Notes under the pieces: model-generated
What the model saw: only the letters and a program-made list of their open reading frames with translations
Told to the model about the DNA's origin: nothing
Databases searched by the model: none
Part shown: positions 10,932 to 23,245 of the stretch, piece after piece
How positions within the stretch are numbered: the stretch's first letter is position 1
Layout of the letters: each line of letters starts with the position of its first letter
From: Onchidella celtica
Taxonomy: Eukaryota; Mollusca; Gastropoda; Systellommatophora; Onchidiidae
Direction: 5' to 3'
Assembly: GCA_963931925.1 (NCBI GenBank)
Contig: OZ007569.1
Span: forward strand, 25,106,662-25,170,661
Length of the DNA stretch: 64,000 nucleotides
Program-made: the position numbers and the translations under genes

Positions 10932-12106
10932 TCTTTCATTTGTCTCCAGGAACTACTGCCCAGCTGTAGAGATCCCAGCTTCGAATCTTCCCCCTCACCC
11001 CTTTATTATTTTGTTACTTTATGCAACATGCCTGCTGTTGGCTTATGATATGTTAACGTAATGATGCGCAAGATGTGTGTGCCATGTACATGTTCTTGAA
11101 CTCTTAGTGAACGTGAATTTATTTCCCTCTGGGATATTAGAGTGGTTCCTATCTTATCTTTATCCGCACCCCCGGGGGAGGCAGGGCCCCAGCCTAATAA
11201 CTGTCCCCAATAGCTAGCTGCTGTCCAATTGTCTATTCTTTATTCATACAGATGTTTATTCAGTGACGACTATCCGGAACAGTGGCAAGCGTCCAGGGCA
11301 ATTGACCCGCGAGCCGGAGAGATCCAGGTTCAAATCCCCCCCCCCTCCCCAACTCCTCCATCTTGTTAATGGGGGAGAAGTGGGCTGGGTCAAGCTCACC
11401 TGTTGGCTTGGGGGAAGGCCCCAGACCCCGCCACCGATGTACAGCCTCGTTGTGCTGAAAAATGACGTCAACCTCTAAATCCCCCCTCCCCCCCGAAAAA
11501 AAAAACCCTAGTAAATTGCACACTTAATTGATTCATTAAGTTACCAATATTCTGCAGTATTATTACAGCCTTGCATGTTATTGCATGCACTATCTGCATA
11601 CATGTATTAATTGCCCCGACAACGCTTAGGGTTTCACACGTGCAGGACGCGTGAAAAACTGGCGTGCGCCTGTGAGTGACAGGGGTGCGATACACAAACG
11701 ACATGGCATACAGTCTGGGATATATTACATAGGGCGACAGGTGGTGGTGATGGATGATACACAACGGCAATACTGGCGGTGGTAAAATGCTTTAATTATA
11801 ACGATACAGGTCTGCCGCTGGCGGTGGTGGTACCGGCAATAAGGAATGTTCCAGCACAATGCGATTTTCTTCCGTTGCAGTCGCGACGGATTTTTTTTTT
11901 TAATTTAGGCGAATGAATGGTGATGGGCAGACATGCGTGACACGGTTAAATTATCTTATAAGCAATAAAAATTGGTGGCGTGAGTATTTCATTGTGGCGC
12001 GGTCTGGCCACTTCTTTTTTTTTGGTTTTGTTTTGTTTGCTCAACGCTACGGCCTAAATAACAGTTTCAAAGACAATATTAATCAATTTTCTAAGGTGTC
12101 AACTAT
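10932..12106. other. No gene apart from the possible tRNA-like relic
   Basis: The rest of this stretch (outside 11265-11480) has C-runs and mixed sequence and no recognisable exon. Confidence 0.4.
11265..11480 (+). mobile_element. Possible second tRNA-headed SINE or tRNA-like relic
   Basis: A TGGCAAGCG stretch at about 11283 could be an A box. A good B box, GGTTCAAATCC, lies 44 bp downstream at 11327-11337. The sequence then becomes C-rich and does not fold as a complete tRNA that I can recognise. It is unlike the main SINE family. There is only one copy in the window, so family status is unproven. Confidence 0.35.
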
Positions 12107-12118
12107 GTGTTTAGATCT
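12107..12118 (+). repeat. Target-site duplication of the 12.1-kb SINE (left)
   Basis: GTGTTTAGATCT is repeated exactly at 12476-12487. Confidence 0.8.
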
Positions 12119-12475
12119 TTAGTTTAGGAGGTTCGCTGTCCTTGACATTTACACCTCACTTGTCTTGTTGTGGTAGGGATTCGTTTTTTCGAATTTTTGT
12201 CCCAGCAGCTGCCTGTTCGGCCTGCTCTTTTCGATTTGCAATTGCCAAGGTATCTTTAACGTGCACAATGTGCACACGGGCCCTCCGAGGTTTTCGTCCT
12301 TATCCGAGAAGACTAGGTGTTCGATTCTACCTACCATAGGATCAGGGACAGGAAAATAATATGAGAAAAATCCCAAACTTCCAACATGCCTGCACCTACC
12401 GGGATTCGAACCCTGCACCTTCGGCACGAGAGGCGAGCACCTTGCCTCTAGAGCACCGTGTCCCTTCAATAGGCC
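12119..12475 (-). mobile_element. tRNA-derived SINE, type A tail, full length
   Basis: On the minus strand it has the GGTGCTCTAGAGGCAAGGTG head, a B box, the GGATAAGGACGAAAA body and the GTGAGGTGTAAATG type A tail. A perfect 12-bp duplication (GTGTTTAGATCT) flanks it, which fixes both ends at 357 bp. The 107-codon reading frame on this strand is a by-product of the SINE. Confidence 0.88.
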
Positions 12476-12487
12476 GTGTTTAGATCT
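12476..12487 (+). repeat. Target-site duplication of the 12.1-kb SINE (right)
   Basis: Exact copy of 12107-12118. Confidence 0.8.
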
Positions 12488-15400
12488 CCAGGTGTCAACT
12501 AAGTTAACTCAGTCGTTTTTGTATCCAACTGTTGTGTCCTTTGAAATTTCTAGCAATCTTTTACAAAAGCTACAACGGTAAGATTTTTTTTGGGGGGCTA
12601 CCTTCGATAAGCCTAGTGCATGGGAGACTGTCTTTGACACGGGTTCGGTTTGAAAATGAATGAGATGGGGGAAGGGCGGATAGAAAAGAAGATTGGGAGG
12701 GAGACAGAGAGGGGGCGGGGGGGGGGGGGGGCAGGACGAAAACGAACGCCGATCCAAACAAGCTGGAGAGATTAAGGGAGGGTAGAAATCCAATTTTTTG
12801 TCCTTGGCCCGTGAAGTCGAGGGTACTTTACTAGTATTTATATTTTTTGAAAAAAAAAGCGGAGGAGGGTGGTGACTGTATATTGCAAAACTTCGAATGA
12901 GAAAAATGAAGAAACGTTACAACAATTCTTGCCCAATATCTCTACAAAGTGGTAAGAAACTAATCAGGTGGAGCGAGGCAGATGACGATCTTCAGAGAAA
13001 GAGTGGATTCTTTCATTAGATGTTTCGGCCTTTAACTTCCTGACATCTTCTAGAACCCCGGCCACACCGAGTTCGTAATGTATCATCTCTTCTCGGCTTA
13101 TTCTATCAGACTTTTGTAATTTTCACGCACTTAGTATGATAGACATCGAATAATGTTTGAATATTATTAGATTTCAAGTAAATAAATAGAGATTCATCGA
13201 TATTGTAACAGTTTGCTCAGTGCTGGGAAGAGCAAACCACTAAAGGGGAAAGCAGAAGATGGCAGTAGAACAAAGCAACTTTCCGTAAACAAGACGAAAC
13301 TATGCTTGTATAACTAATCTATTAATTAATTCGTGGGTATAAACTCGTTCTGACCTTATTCATGAGTTTACCGGTAAAATCATGGCTAAACTAATTCGAG
13401 GGTTATAATTATGGTAAACTATCGGGACGCCATTTTTTTTTTTTTCATTCAAAAATTGAGATATTTAGTATGCACGAAGCCCTTCTGAAAATTTTGAAAA
13501 AAAAAAAAAACGAGTTGCGATACTTAACCACGCGGCTCTCGAATTGGTGAGCCCATCAGAAGGTCAATCAGTAGAACAATCTAGTGGAAGTCAAATTCCG
13601 AGTTTATTCTTGTCGAACGAAAAAAATGAACCTGGAATTAGAGAACTTTTACCTCGTTCTTCGCGATGTTTTCATTGATATCAAAGGGAAAACAAAAATC
13701 CCGCAGCCTATCTCACGATCTTCATCAACCCTTTCGCGATTGTGAATCATCACATTTATAACACGAAGAAGGGAGGGTGTGTGGAGTGGGAGCCACTGCC
13801 GCTGTAAAGCATGTTGCTCCCTCTCTCTCTCCCCCCTCCCCATGTGATAATTACCTAGCAACTTTCATCATGCGTGAAAATTGGGGCAATACGTTCAAGG
13901 TGTTACTCACTGTGTGTGAGATCAGTCACCTGCAAAGAGAACTTAAACTTATATACGTTTGTTATGGTGAGATAATGATGTAAGACAGTGAGGGATGAGT
14001 TAAAAGTCACAGCCCTTCCTCTAAACAAAGGAGACGCCATCAAGTTTAGCCTGTGTATGTGTTTGGTTGGCGGGGGGCGGGGGGGGGGGTTACTAATCTG
14101 TACGGGGAAGCTAAAGGAAGTGAAAGATCTACATCGGACAGCTCAGAATACCGAAGACTTAATTTACTGTCAAGAAAACTACAAGCCTTTTTGAGATAGT
14201 ACTATATGGGGAAAACACCCAGAATCATGAACTGGGCGTGGGCCTAACCCTCATAAAGTGTAAGGAATTCAGTGGGCCGAAACATTATTTGGTCTGACGG
14301 TGAGGAGAAGGGGAGGGGGGAGGTGTTTCTTCGTCTGTAGACCTACTGTGGTGTCGCTCTCCCCAAAATTCGATGTTTTTTTTTTGTTTGTTCAGAGTTG
14401 TCCAAATTTTGCATTTTCTTTTTTTTCCATTATGCAGATGTGGTATTTTTACGTTGATTTTCAACCAGCATGAATGTAAAGAGAGGGGAAGAACAAAGAG
14501 TGCTGAGCACCGAAATTTCCAATCATATTTTTCACACTGTTCGATTCTATTGGATGAAAATGTTTCCTTTTTTTTTTTTTTTTTTTGCGGCGCAAAAATT
14601 ATCATAAACAAATAATATTACATACTGAATTTGTCTAAAATAGAGATGTGTCCACGTGATTTATCATTAAAAAGTGAGGCAGCACGCAAAGTTTCATAAT
14701 TTGGTCATGTAATCATGCACTTGTAGGTGCTTACACGTTCACTCTCTAGCTCCGTTATAGTAGGATAATATATTAAAATCTTCCTTTTATAATTAGGCTA
14801 TTTATAAAGCCTTGGTTATTCATCTCCGCGTGATCTCATTCTTCCCCGTCGTTGGTCCTTGTTGGGCTAGGCTTGTAGCTCACTGAGTCAATTCTGTGTT
14901 GCGTCAGTTTTGACCCAGACTCCAGCCACCTATGAATCAACTAGTGCTAGTGAGACATGCTTGTTTCAGAATTACTAATGAGCGAGGTTCGGTTTATCTC
15001 TACAGTTCCCGAAAAACCAAGGCAAAACCGGTGACGTGCTATTATTATTTGGGTCAGAATGTGAAACAGACTTAGGCAGAAGGCTATTAGGCTTGAGTCG
15101 TGGGTATGTACCAGGAGTGGTCCTGGGAGAGAAGACGAGTATTCCCCACAAGCAGCAGGCAGATGGTACGACGGGAAAAATACTTACGAAGTTGATGAGA
15201 GGGGATACAGGGGTAGTCTGTGGCTTTTAAGAACATGTGCGGATTATCGCATGCTTTTGCTATATTGCCTCCAGCATTCAAAAAGCAAACGTGGGAAAGG
15301 GCGGGGGTGGGGGCGGTGTCTGGGGTGCGTATAATTTAACACATTTCAATTAGGTAATAATAAAAAAACAACTTCGGTTTTATTTACTTTTTTCAAGCAA

Positions 15401-15840
15401 ATTAAGTCATTAGATTATGCAGTCATGTCTAAAGAAAATTCCTCTAATCATACAGTCAAATGTTTCGTGCCAATTAACATTAAAAAAAAATATTTCAAAC
15501 ACCAAAGCTTTATCATGGACGTTCAACATTCCACTGGCCGTACCCTCGTACAAGAGATTGGTGGTGGGGTGGGGGTGGGGGAGGGGAGGTGGAAGCGGCC
15601 AAGCCTACGAAAAGCCTACATGAGGGAACTGAGCACACATAGACATACTTTACGGATGGCCACAAATTGCAGAAGAAAAACTTCCCTTGTATAAATGTGT
15701 AAGCTAAATTGTAATTAACAGGTCGGCTGTCTAACCCACAAACCGTACGGGTTTAGAAATGTCAAGTTTATAGAGCAATGACAATAAAAAAAATTTTTAA
15801 AAATTCTATATGGAAAGATCAAACTGTAAGCGGAGGAGGG
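12488..15840. other. No gene recognised
   Basis: Mostly AT-rich DNA with homopolymer tracts (a G-run near 12717-12731, T-runs near 13433 and 14567). No exon, RNA gene or clear repeat family member is recognised. Confidence 0.4.
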
Positions 15841-16074
15841 AATGGGTAACATTACAATATTTCAGAGTCACGCAGTTTTTGCCCTTGAACATTGATGTGC
15901 TATCAAGGTTTGCTGTCAATGGAGACTTTGTGCTTACTTCAACTTGTTCTTTTATCACCCGCATTTTAAGGGCTAATTATCATGGTTAATTAGTTGTGAA
16001 CACAATACAGCTACTGTCATGTTAATTACTCAGAACAGACAAGACCCTGGCTCTACAATGGCGATAGATACACA
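15840..16074. other. Low-repeat segment with homeodomain-like motifs
   Basis: A stretch free of simple repeats and of the dispersed families. It contains GGGCTAATTATCATGG, GTTAATTAGTTG and TGTTAATTACTC within about 60 bp. Such clusters occur in conserved non-coding elements, but nothing here proves function. Confidence 0.25.
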
Positions 16075-16640
16075 GCGAAATGTCCATGGTAAAGCAATGA
16101 TGTTCCGAACCTTTTAATATCATTTCTGCATGAACTATTTGACTGTTCCATTCGATTCAGATCCTAAGTTCAATTTTCATGTACATGTAATTCTACAGCT
16201 AATTTTTGTTGTTGTTTTTTTGTTTTGTTTAGAAAAGATAAACTCTTTCATTTATTACTATAATAAAAAATAAAAAATACGCTCCCTATGTAGGTTATTC
16301 ATACGCTTGGTGGGGGGGGGGGGCAATCCCCTCCCCCCTCCAAAAAAAAACAACAACAAAAAACCAGCCAACAAACAAACAATAAAACCTAACTTTTTAG
16401 CTTATTACTGTAATCGAAAAACGCACGTCATGCCGTACGCTCCCCAGACCCCCTCCCCCCTCCCCACACACAAACATACATTTTTTCCCAATGTAGTCTA
16501 TTCATACACTGGGGGCCAAGCCCCTTCCCTCTCTCCTCTTTCCCAATGTAATCTATTCATACAGTGGGAGCCAACCCCCTCCCCTCTCCCCTCTTCGTGC
16601 ATACGTACTCTATGGATAACTGCCTATTATTATTGTTATG
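16075..16640. repeat. Dispersed repeat family F, candidate copy
   Basis: It shares an AT-rich middle, C-rich blocks and a TACGTACTCTATGGATAAC end with the 31.4- and 45.0-kb segments. A CTATTCATACACTGGGGGCC-like unit is internally repeated at about 16497-16520 and 16549-16573. The boundary is uncertain. Confidence 0.35.
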
Positions 16641-17359
16641 TGTACGGCAGTAAATTGACATGACATGACAACATCTGGGGTATTGCCTAGCGTTACGGTA
16701 GAAATGTTCAGTGCGCACGTTCTATCTAATGCACAGGTTTCCAACTTTTTCTTCCCGTATACCCCCTGGCAAGTTTTTAAAAGTAAATTTACCCACACCC
16801 CTGTTTCATTCAGTAATAAGAGTTTACACTTCTACCAGAATAAAGCAACCGAGAAGACGGGAAATTTAAATACATGTATATTGTGTTATAACATAATTAT
16901 TCTTTAACAACAAAAACAACAGTGTTATTAATTTTCATTTATATAAACTAATCTTGAACAGACATCGGTGTACCAGAACCAATCACAGTCAATCAATGAG
17001 AACACATCAATCGATGAGACATTTGTTTTTGCTATAATAGGCCTACTTCAAATTTCTCCTGGGCTTCAGATTGTTTTTGTTTTTAGATTGTAATTAAATT
17101 TTTAAAAAAATATGTGCCAATCCAGAACCGGCAAATTTACAGTTCCAACACATCCCAGGGATTTTCGGTGACGTTCAGAGTCATATCAGGCACAGTCCAG
17201 AGATTGCAGCACCCATGGCAGTGTTCGATAGGACGAGAAATCCCTTAGCCGATGACCTATGTTTGGGGGTGTGTTGCTGCCCCGCTCCTGAATTTGCTAA
17301 AGCTCGTACGTAAAAAAAAAAATCGGGCTGGCGGGTTTTTCCGGTAAGGCATCATCTGT

Positions 17360-17490
17360 CCTGGCATTCTGTTGTCGAGCCTTCTGTTATGTTCTGTCTA
17401 TCGTCTTGCCGTTTCCCAGCACCACGTGATGGAAATCAGGTCGACGTGCTTTCTCCGAACTCAAATTCACACTCAGGCCCTCTTGGACCC
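17360..17490 (-). repeat. Dispersed repeat family C, copy 3
   Basis: On the minus strand it has the GAATTTGAGTTCGGAGAAAG start, CACGTCGACCTGAT, and the AAGACGATAGACAGAACATA segment, in family order. Confidence 0.6.
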
Positions 17491-17917
17491 CAAAAGAGGA
17501 TCCCGTCGGGCTGCCTTCTTCTTTGTTTGTCTTCTTGTGTATTCCTTCAAAAGGGGCTGCTGTGGGCTGGAGCCCTGGCCTAAGGTTACCCCCCCCCACC
17601 CACCCCAGGTTGAGAAGCCTTGATACAGTGTAGTATGGCTGAACTGCTAGCGACAGCTTGTTGCTCACGGCAGTTTGTAAGTTGTACGGTTTCTGTTGCA
17701 TAATGCATAAGATAAACTAATATTGTTACTTGTGTCATACGCGTTACACGCCGAATTAATTATAGTGAAGAATGAAACATTTTGGGCTCTATTTATTTGT
17801 TCTTTCAACGAAATTAAAATTAGAATTAAAATTAAAAAATGAATTTATAAGCCTAAATTTGTAATGAATGAGTCAAAAAATCCATACACAATGCTTGTTT
17901 AAAGGTTTAGAACATCC
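17491..17917. other. No gene recognised
   Basis: It contains the CCCCAGGTTGAGAAGCCTTG sequence near 17605-17622, which could be an unpaired hAT-like terminus. Otherwise nothing is recognised. Confidence 0.35.
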
Positions 17918-17925
17918 ATCTAGAC
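17918..17925 (+). repeat. hAT MITE target-site duplication (left)
   Basis: ATCTAGAC, repeated exactly at 18116-18123. Eight bp is the hAT duplication length. Confidence 0.85.
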
Positions 17926-18115
17926 CAGTGTGTCTCAAGATGGGGCGTGGAACCCGGCAAATATTTTGGTGGGACTTCAGAATGGGGGGTAGGGATATAT
18001 TAAACGGTGGAATAAATTTGCACGATCATGGTGGTGGTGGTGGGTTGGGGGGGGGGGGGACTCTTAAAAAAAATAATAAAGTGGGGCATGGCACACGAAC
18101 GGCTGAGAAACACTG
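17926..18115 (+). mobile_element. hAT-type MITE, 190 bp
   Basis: It begins CAGTGTGTCTCAAGATGGGG and ends CGGCTGAGAAACACTG, so CAGTGTNTCTCA is inverted at the two ends. It is bounded by the exact 8-bp duplication ATCTAGAC. The terminal sequence and the duplication length are both typical of the hAT superfamily. There is no transposase. The interior has a GGT run and a G12-type tract. It must have been mobilised by an autonomous hAT element elsewhere. Confidence 0.85.
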
Positions 18116-18123
18116 ATCTAGAC
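18116..18123 (+). repeat. hAT MITE target-site duplication (right)
   Basis: Exact copy of 17918-17925. Confidence 0.85.
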
Positions 18124-18720
18124 CTTATCATGGACACTCACGATTCTGGTGACCGCTCACTCGTGGAGGGGAAGCAGGCGGTTGCAGCCAAGCAGAACTG
18201 TGACAAACGTACACAAGAGGAAGGGGCGGGGGGCGGTGGGGTAAATACAGCGAAACTCTAGTGTATGTACTTTACTGATGTCCCCTACTGGCAGAAATGT
18301 GTACTCTGGTCAGGCCAACATGCAAATGTGACCATCAAAGGTTTGCTTGAACAGCGACATAATATTAGTGTCTTTATCATCTTTTTACAGCCCCCAGAAT
18401 GCTGTGAAGTGACATCATTTACAACAGGATCAAGAAATGGGGGGAGATGGGAGGGGGGAGAGGGGGGGGGGTATAAGAGGGTGAAAAAGAGTGAAAAAAT
18501 CTACACAGCAAATGAGAATTTATGATGGTCAAGAAAAGCAGATGAGGAATTAATAACGTTTCAGTGCTTGCCTGACTGTAGTGGGCCAATGCGCTGAAAG
18601 TCAGCCGATTAACGTGCAAGCACTTTGACAATAATGTGTAACTTCTATAGTTTCCTAGCACAGCATACCCATTACTTCTCCTTACGAAATAATGATGCTT
18701 TAATATTTACTTTTTTCTTC
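18124..18720. other. No gene recognised
   Basis: Mixed sequence with a G-rich patch at about 18438-18470. No exon or repeat end is recognised. Confidence 0.35.
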
Positions 18721-18723
18721 ATT

Positions 18724-18800
18724 CTAGCTGAGGTACCCGGTATTGCACAAGATAAATGTATTCATTGATTTCAGTTCTGGATGCTAAGATTGAAATTTAA
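18724..18800 (+). repeat. Dispersed repeat family G, 5' fragment
   Basis: The CTAGCTGAGGTACCCGG start is followed by GATAAATGTATTCATTGATT and TCAGTTCTGG. The segment at 33921-34000 has the same order. The class is unknown. Confidence 0.5.
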
Positions 18801-19024
18801 CCCACCAGTGAGTGTCCTAAATTAAAGATAGACCGAACATGAATTAGACAAAAGCTTCCACAATGTCTGTTTTGATAAGAGGTGTATGGATACTGCTGGT
18901 GCAATATCGCAATGCTTCAGCTATCACTAAATAAAAATTTAAAAAGACATAATAAAATTGTGTTTCCGTTTGTAAATGAAAATTCAGTAAGAATATCAGT
19001 AAACTACTCATCTGTACAGTCATG

Positions 19025-19730
19025 TCCCGGCCTCAGTTCTTGTTTGTTATATCTCCATTGGGGACAAGGTGGTCCAGTGGCAAGGTGATCGTCTCTCATG
19101 CCAAGGGTCCCGGGTTCAAAACCCGGCCGGTGCAGGCATATTGGAAGTTTGGGATTTTTCTCACATTTTCGTGTCCCTGATCCTATTGGGGGTAGGATCG
19201 AGTACCTAGTCTTCTCGGATAAGGAAGAAAAATTCGGAGGGCCCGTGTGCATGTTGCGCACGTTAAAGATAACTTGGCAGTTGGAAATCGAAAAGAGCAG
19301 GCCGCTGCCCGGGCAAAATTAAATAAAAATTCAGCCCTACCATTCCCTCCCCTCCTCCCTCATCCCCCCCCCCAAAAAAAAACAACCCCGCCGACCGGCG
19401 CTGCACTTTGGCGACGACGTGCTTGCTCCAGTTATAACTGGGCTGCAATGGCACAAATACAAATATAAATCCAAAATACAAATTTCCTGAAAAAAAAACC
19501 ATAACCCCAAAACTGGCTATCTGTTGGTATATGTACAAGAGGTATAGCAAACGCACACCTTTGACACTAATCTTGCTTAAAAATGCGCTGTGGCACTTAT
19601 CAGGCTCTTTCACAGTTCCGATTCATTCTAATTCCTTGTCATAATACAAGAGCTGCAAACGTTTAACGTCGAATTTCTCAGTTGTGCAAAAAGTGGAGTT
19701 GGAACAAAGGAAAACTAAGGTCGCAATGAT
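19025..19730 (+). repeat. Dispersed repeat family D, copy 2, interrupted by a SINE
   Basis: The left part is 19025-19057 (TCAGTTCTTGTTTG...ATCTCCATT). The right part is about 19504-19730 (ACAAGAGGTATAGCAAACGC...GTGGAGTTGGAACAAA). Together they match the uninterrupted copy at 58838-59105. The SINE in between is therefore younger than this copy. Confidence 0.6.
19058..19503 (+). mobile_element. tRNA-derived SINE, type B tail
   Basis: The head has the A box TGGTCCAGTGG and the B box GGTTCAAAACC. The body follows (GGATAAGGAAGAAAAATTCG, TTGCGCACGTTAAAGATAAC), with GGGCAAAATTAAATAAA at its end. A C-run, an A-run and the type B tail (CCGACCGGCGCTGCAC...CTGGGCTGCAATGGCACAAA) complete it. The right boundary is approximate, and no target duplication was found. 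Confidence 0.8.
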
Positions 19731-20890
19731 GCAATGACTACCATTGAGTATAATGCAACATTAAAGAATGAATTCAAGTATACAAGACAACCGGATAATC
19801 AGTTGATAGTTTAATAGGCTATCAAAGAACACCAGTGTTGATTCTGACAAGCATCATCCATCCATCCATTCATTCACTTCCAGCGCCTCGGCGGGGGGAC
19901 CTCTGCGTTGAGATCCGCTGAACCATTAGAAAACAACAATTGTCTTTGTTCAAACGTCGAACTTTCCCGAAGAATCATGATTTTCACGATATTAATCATC
20001 AGCTGGGATGAATAAAGCGGTGAATACGCTGAATGACGAGTCCACGATGACGTGTCTGTTGACACGCTTTCCGTGCTGTTGGATTTTGTAGTTATGTTAT
20101 ACACCCGTTATCAAAGTAAACGAAGAAGTGGCCATAACACGCACCTTGTGCTGAGAAGACAAAGAAATTAATGAAAACAATAAGTATGAAAGTCACGCAC
20201 GTGCATCAACATGGTGATTAAAAAAAACAGGGAAGTAAAGTTGATGTGATTAATTATTCGGAATTTGAAATAATGTTGCAACAGTTAAAGAGGCGGTATT
20301 TTTACGGGCCTTGAACACTTCAGTAACCTTCCTTGCGAACAAGTCGTAAGGTATGATAATATTATTAAGGACTATACAGCTGATCGATCATGCAAATTTT
20401 ATTTACACAGCTGTATGTGTGTGTGTATGTTGTACGCTCTATATTCATAATTTATGTAAATTATATCAATGACTTATCTTCTTAGGAACCATCAATAGAG
20501 TACATACGCTCGGATAGGGCGTATTGGGGGATGGGGGAATTGGGGGAGGGGGAGGGAGGGGGGCGGAGAGAGTCAGCATGACCCCAGTATATGAAAAGCC
20601 TTTTACTGTTTACGTATGGTTGAATAGTGTGGAGCTCCAGGGAGGTCATAGTGGACCTGTATTACCAAGACCCTGTTATCCGCCCAACGAACTCCAGGGT
20701 TTTATCATTCTGATCTATCATGTCCTTTTATTGCACGGAAAATGACTGCATTGTGTTCATCCTTTTCTCTATATATTATAGCGCTTCCAATTTCCTGCGT
20801 TTCTCCAATAAAATTTCTGTAACAATTTGTATTAAGTTGATCATGATAAGGACAGCAATAATGTAACATTCTATTCTTCTCCATTTATGC
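19731..20890. other. No gene recognised
   Basis: No exon or known repeat family is recognised. A GAGTACATACGCTCGG sequence near 20498 resembles the family F end on the opposite strand. Confidence 0.35.
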
Positions 20891-20960
20891 TATCGTAATC
20901 CTCCGCCTCCGTGTATTGATATCGTAATCCTCCGCCTCCGTGTGCTGATATCGTAATCCG
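20891..20960. repeat. 30-bp tandem repeat, about 2.3 copies
   Basis: TATCGTAATCCTCCGCCTCC followed by GTGTATTGA is repeated with one substitution, then partly a third time. Confidence 0.8.
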
Positions 20961-21142
20961 TGCATATCTAATATTCCCCCCCCCCCCTCTTTTTATAAAA
21001 TCCGTGCCCTATCCCGTATTAGTTATTCAATTTATGTTTTTGTTCTGATGTTAGTCTACTCCAATATAGATCTAATGAGACCTAGTGTTTGGTTAGGCGG
21101 GCACATGCGACTCTCTGTTGCCTTGCAGTCTCCTGTCATTTG

Positions 21143-21308
21143 AGTTAGAGTTTGGGTTAAAGTTTGAGTTTGCATCGGTATGACAAACGGCCACGTTGCG
21201 CCTTTCGTGGTTTTTTTTTCGTTATCTCACTTTGGCCTAGCTTTCAACCCTCAGCTTCCTATTAATAAGATCAATTTTAAAAGTGAAGTTGAAAGTATTT
21301 TTTTTTTA
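21143..21308 (+). repeat. Dispersed repeat family E, copy 1
   Basis: A GTTTGAGTTTGCATCGGTAT start is followed by ACGGCCACGTTGCGCC, a T-run, GTTATCTCACTTTGGC and CTATTAATAAGATCA. The copies at 28.49 and 38.31 kb share the order. Confidence 0.6.
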
Positions 21309-21673
21309 TTGAAATCCTGGCGAATTTGTATTTGTATTTGTATTTGTATAACTCTTTAATCCCATTTGGGGAATAAATGGAGATCAGAGATATCTTAGAC
21401 TAGCGCCAGTTTTATCTCTGATGTAGATGTGCACACAAGCAAGAAACGGAGACAGAGTCGACAGGAACGTGAAAATAGGACACGACTGCGATGGGACAAA
21501 AAGTCGAATCTTCGTTCCTAGCCGTATAATTTGGTAACTTGTAAGCAATGTTCTCACTTTTTGATTAACAAAAAAAAAACAACAACAACAACAACAAAAA
21601 ACGGCTAAATATAGAGATATTAAACTAAGCAACACAAATCTACGAACAGCTCAACAGGGTCATAAATAGGACC

Positions 21674-22175
21674 TCAGCCAGCAACCCTACGTACGTCAAT
21701 GGGGCGTAAATTTCCTTGGGGGTTGGGAGGATTATTACAGAGGCAGCTTCCATTCATCAGACCGATGTCGGCACGATGTCGTAACCAGCGGATCTTTCCT
21801 ATGTACAAAATTGTCTCCGTTTTAAGAATCGAATTTCCGCACAGTTACTGGCTGGAGCAGAGCTTTGTGCGTCTACAAAAATCAATATCATAGGAAATCT
21901 TTAAAATTAATCCGAATCCTTTACTTCCACTGCACAAGACATAACAATGGACCATGATATCTCTTCCTTTTTCTGCTTCTTCTTCTGTTTTTAAAGCAGA
22001 TACCGGTACTAATCCAGCCAGCCAGCCTATGTCAATCCTGTCTGGATCTCCGTAGTATTGGTAGGATTACCCCAGGGGCGGGTTCCATACATCAGATCGA
22101 CGTCGGCACGATGTGGTAATCGGGGATCTACGTAGGAGCAACGTCATTCCTATGCCCAAAGGTGACGTCAATCCT
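21674..22175. repeat. Two diverged direct repeats, offset about 334 bp
   Basis: The segments 21674-21840 and 22012-22175 share CAGCCAGC, the order GGNAGGATTA...TTCCAT, ACATCAGACCGATGTCGGCA and CACGATGTNGTAA. They may be two copies of an unclassified repeat or an old tandem duplication. Confidence 0.4.
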
Positions 22176-23245
22176 GCGTGTCGGTTTTGCCGCAGGATTG
22201 CAGGTTCAGAAGTTCGTAGCATCCCACTTAGATTCGACTTTTTCTACACACCAGTGGAGTGACCATGCTTAACTATTGCAAAAGTTAATGCAATTCCCAT
22301 GTCATAATAATCTTTCTGGAGTCCTCTACCTATACCATGCATTTTTCCATGTTTGTTACTCACTCTGTATGTTCCTGTACACCCTCAGGCATAATTGGTG
22401 TGAGTACAATATAAAATAACCGTGCGCGTTTCTCCATGCATGCATGTCCGCTCCACTGTTCATTAGTCATAAGGATAATAAGTGGTGTTTGAGGGGGAGG
22501 GGCGAGAACCCTTGAAATGTTACAGGACCACTGAAAGGAGGACGCTGCAAACGTGGCACACATGGCACCCTTTAATGCCAAAATGCGCCATCTGTTGGCG
22601 CTGGTGAGCCTTTATTAACATGCTGCTTAAGGGGAGAAAACGAGGCTCGGGAGAAAAGCATCAATGCATGCAATATGGAACATCCTCTCTTAAGCAACAG
22701 TTCTTAAGCAACTATTGTTTGCTTTAACTGTTCAGTTTCGTTTTCAAAATTTTAAACGTCACATTTTTCTGATAACTCATTCTCGCTCATTTGCTACTTA
22801 AAAATAGCAATAACGGCACAGCCAAGAAAAAACAAAAAACCAAACGAACACATGTATATCAGCATAATATAATAGTCGCGCTAATGACAATGAAAATTGA
22901 TGGCGATAACAAACATATCAAAAATAAACATACAATAAACTGGATAAGTAAATCATTCTTTTTGACGCGTTAGAAAATAAAAGGTCAATACAAACTTAAT
23001 GTATGATGCAAACTCTCTAATTAATTATTTTGTCCCCACCACAATTCAAAGTCCAAAGTAATGTGAACAATTTACAAAAAATAAAGACATCTTTTGTTCT
23101 GCTTAATTTAATGTACTATTCATTAATTCCATTTGACATGCAACTCGCAAATGGATGAGGATGTAACCTTTTTGCACGGAGGTCTGAACTATAAGACATG
23201 AGGAATACAAGAGCAACAACTCTTAAAATTAAATCCCAATCGCGT
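22176..23245. other. No gene recognised
   Basis: AT-rich towards the right. No exon, RNA gene or repeat family is recognised. Confidence 0.4.

Noticed and set aside
12149..12469. 107-codon minus-strand frame with a plausible protein-like composition; similar frames at 10393-10785 and 46497-46706
   Set aside because: They are translations of the SINE body in whichever frame is open.
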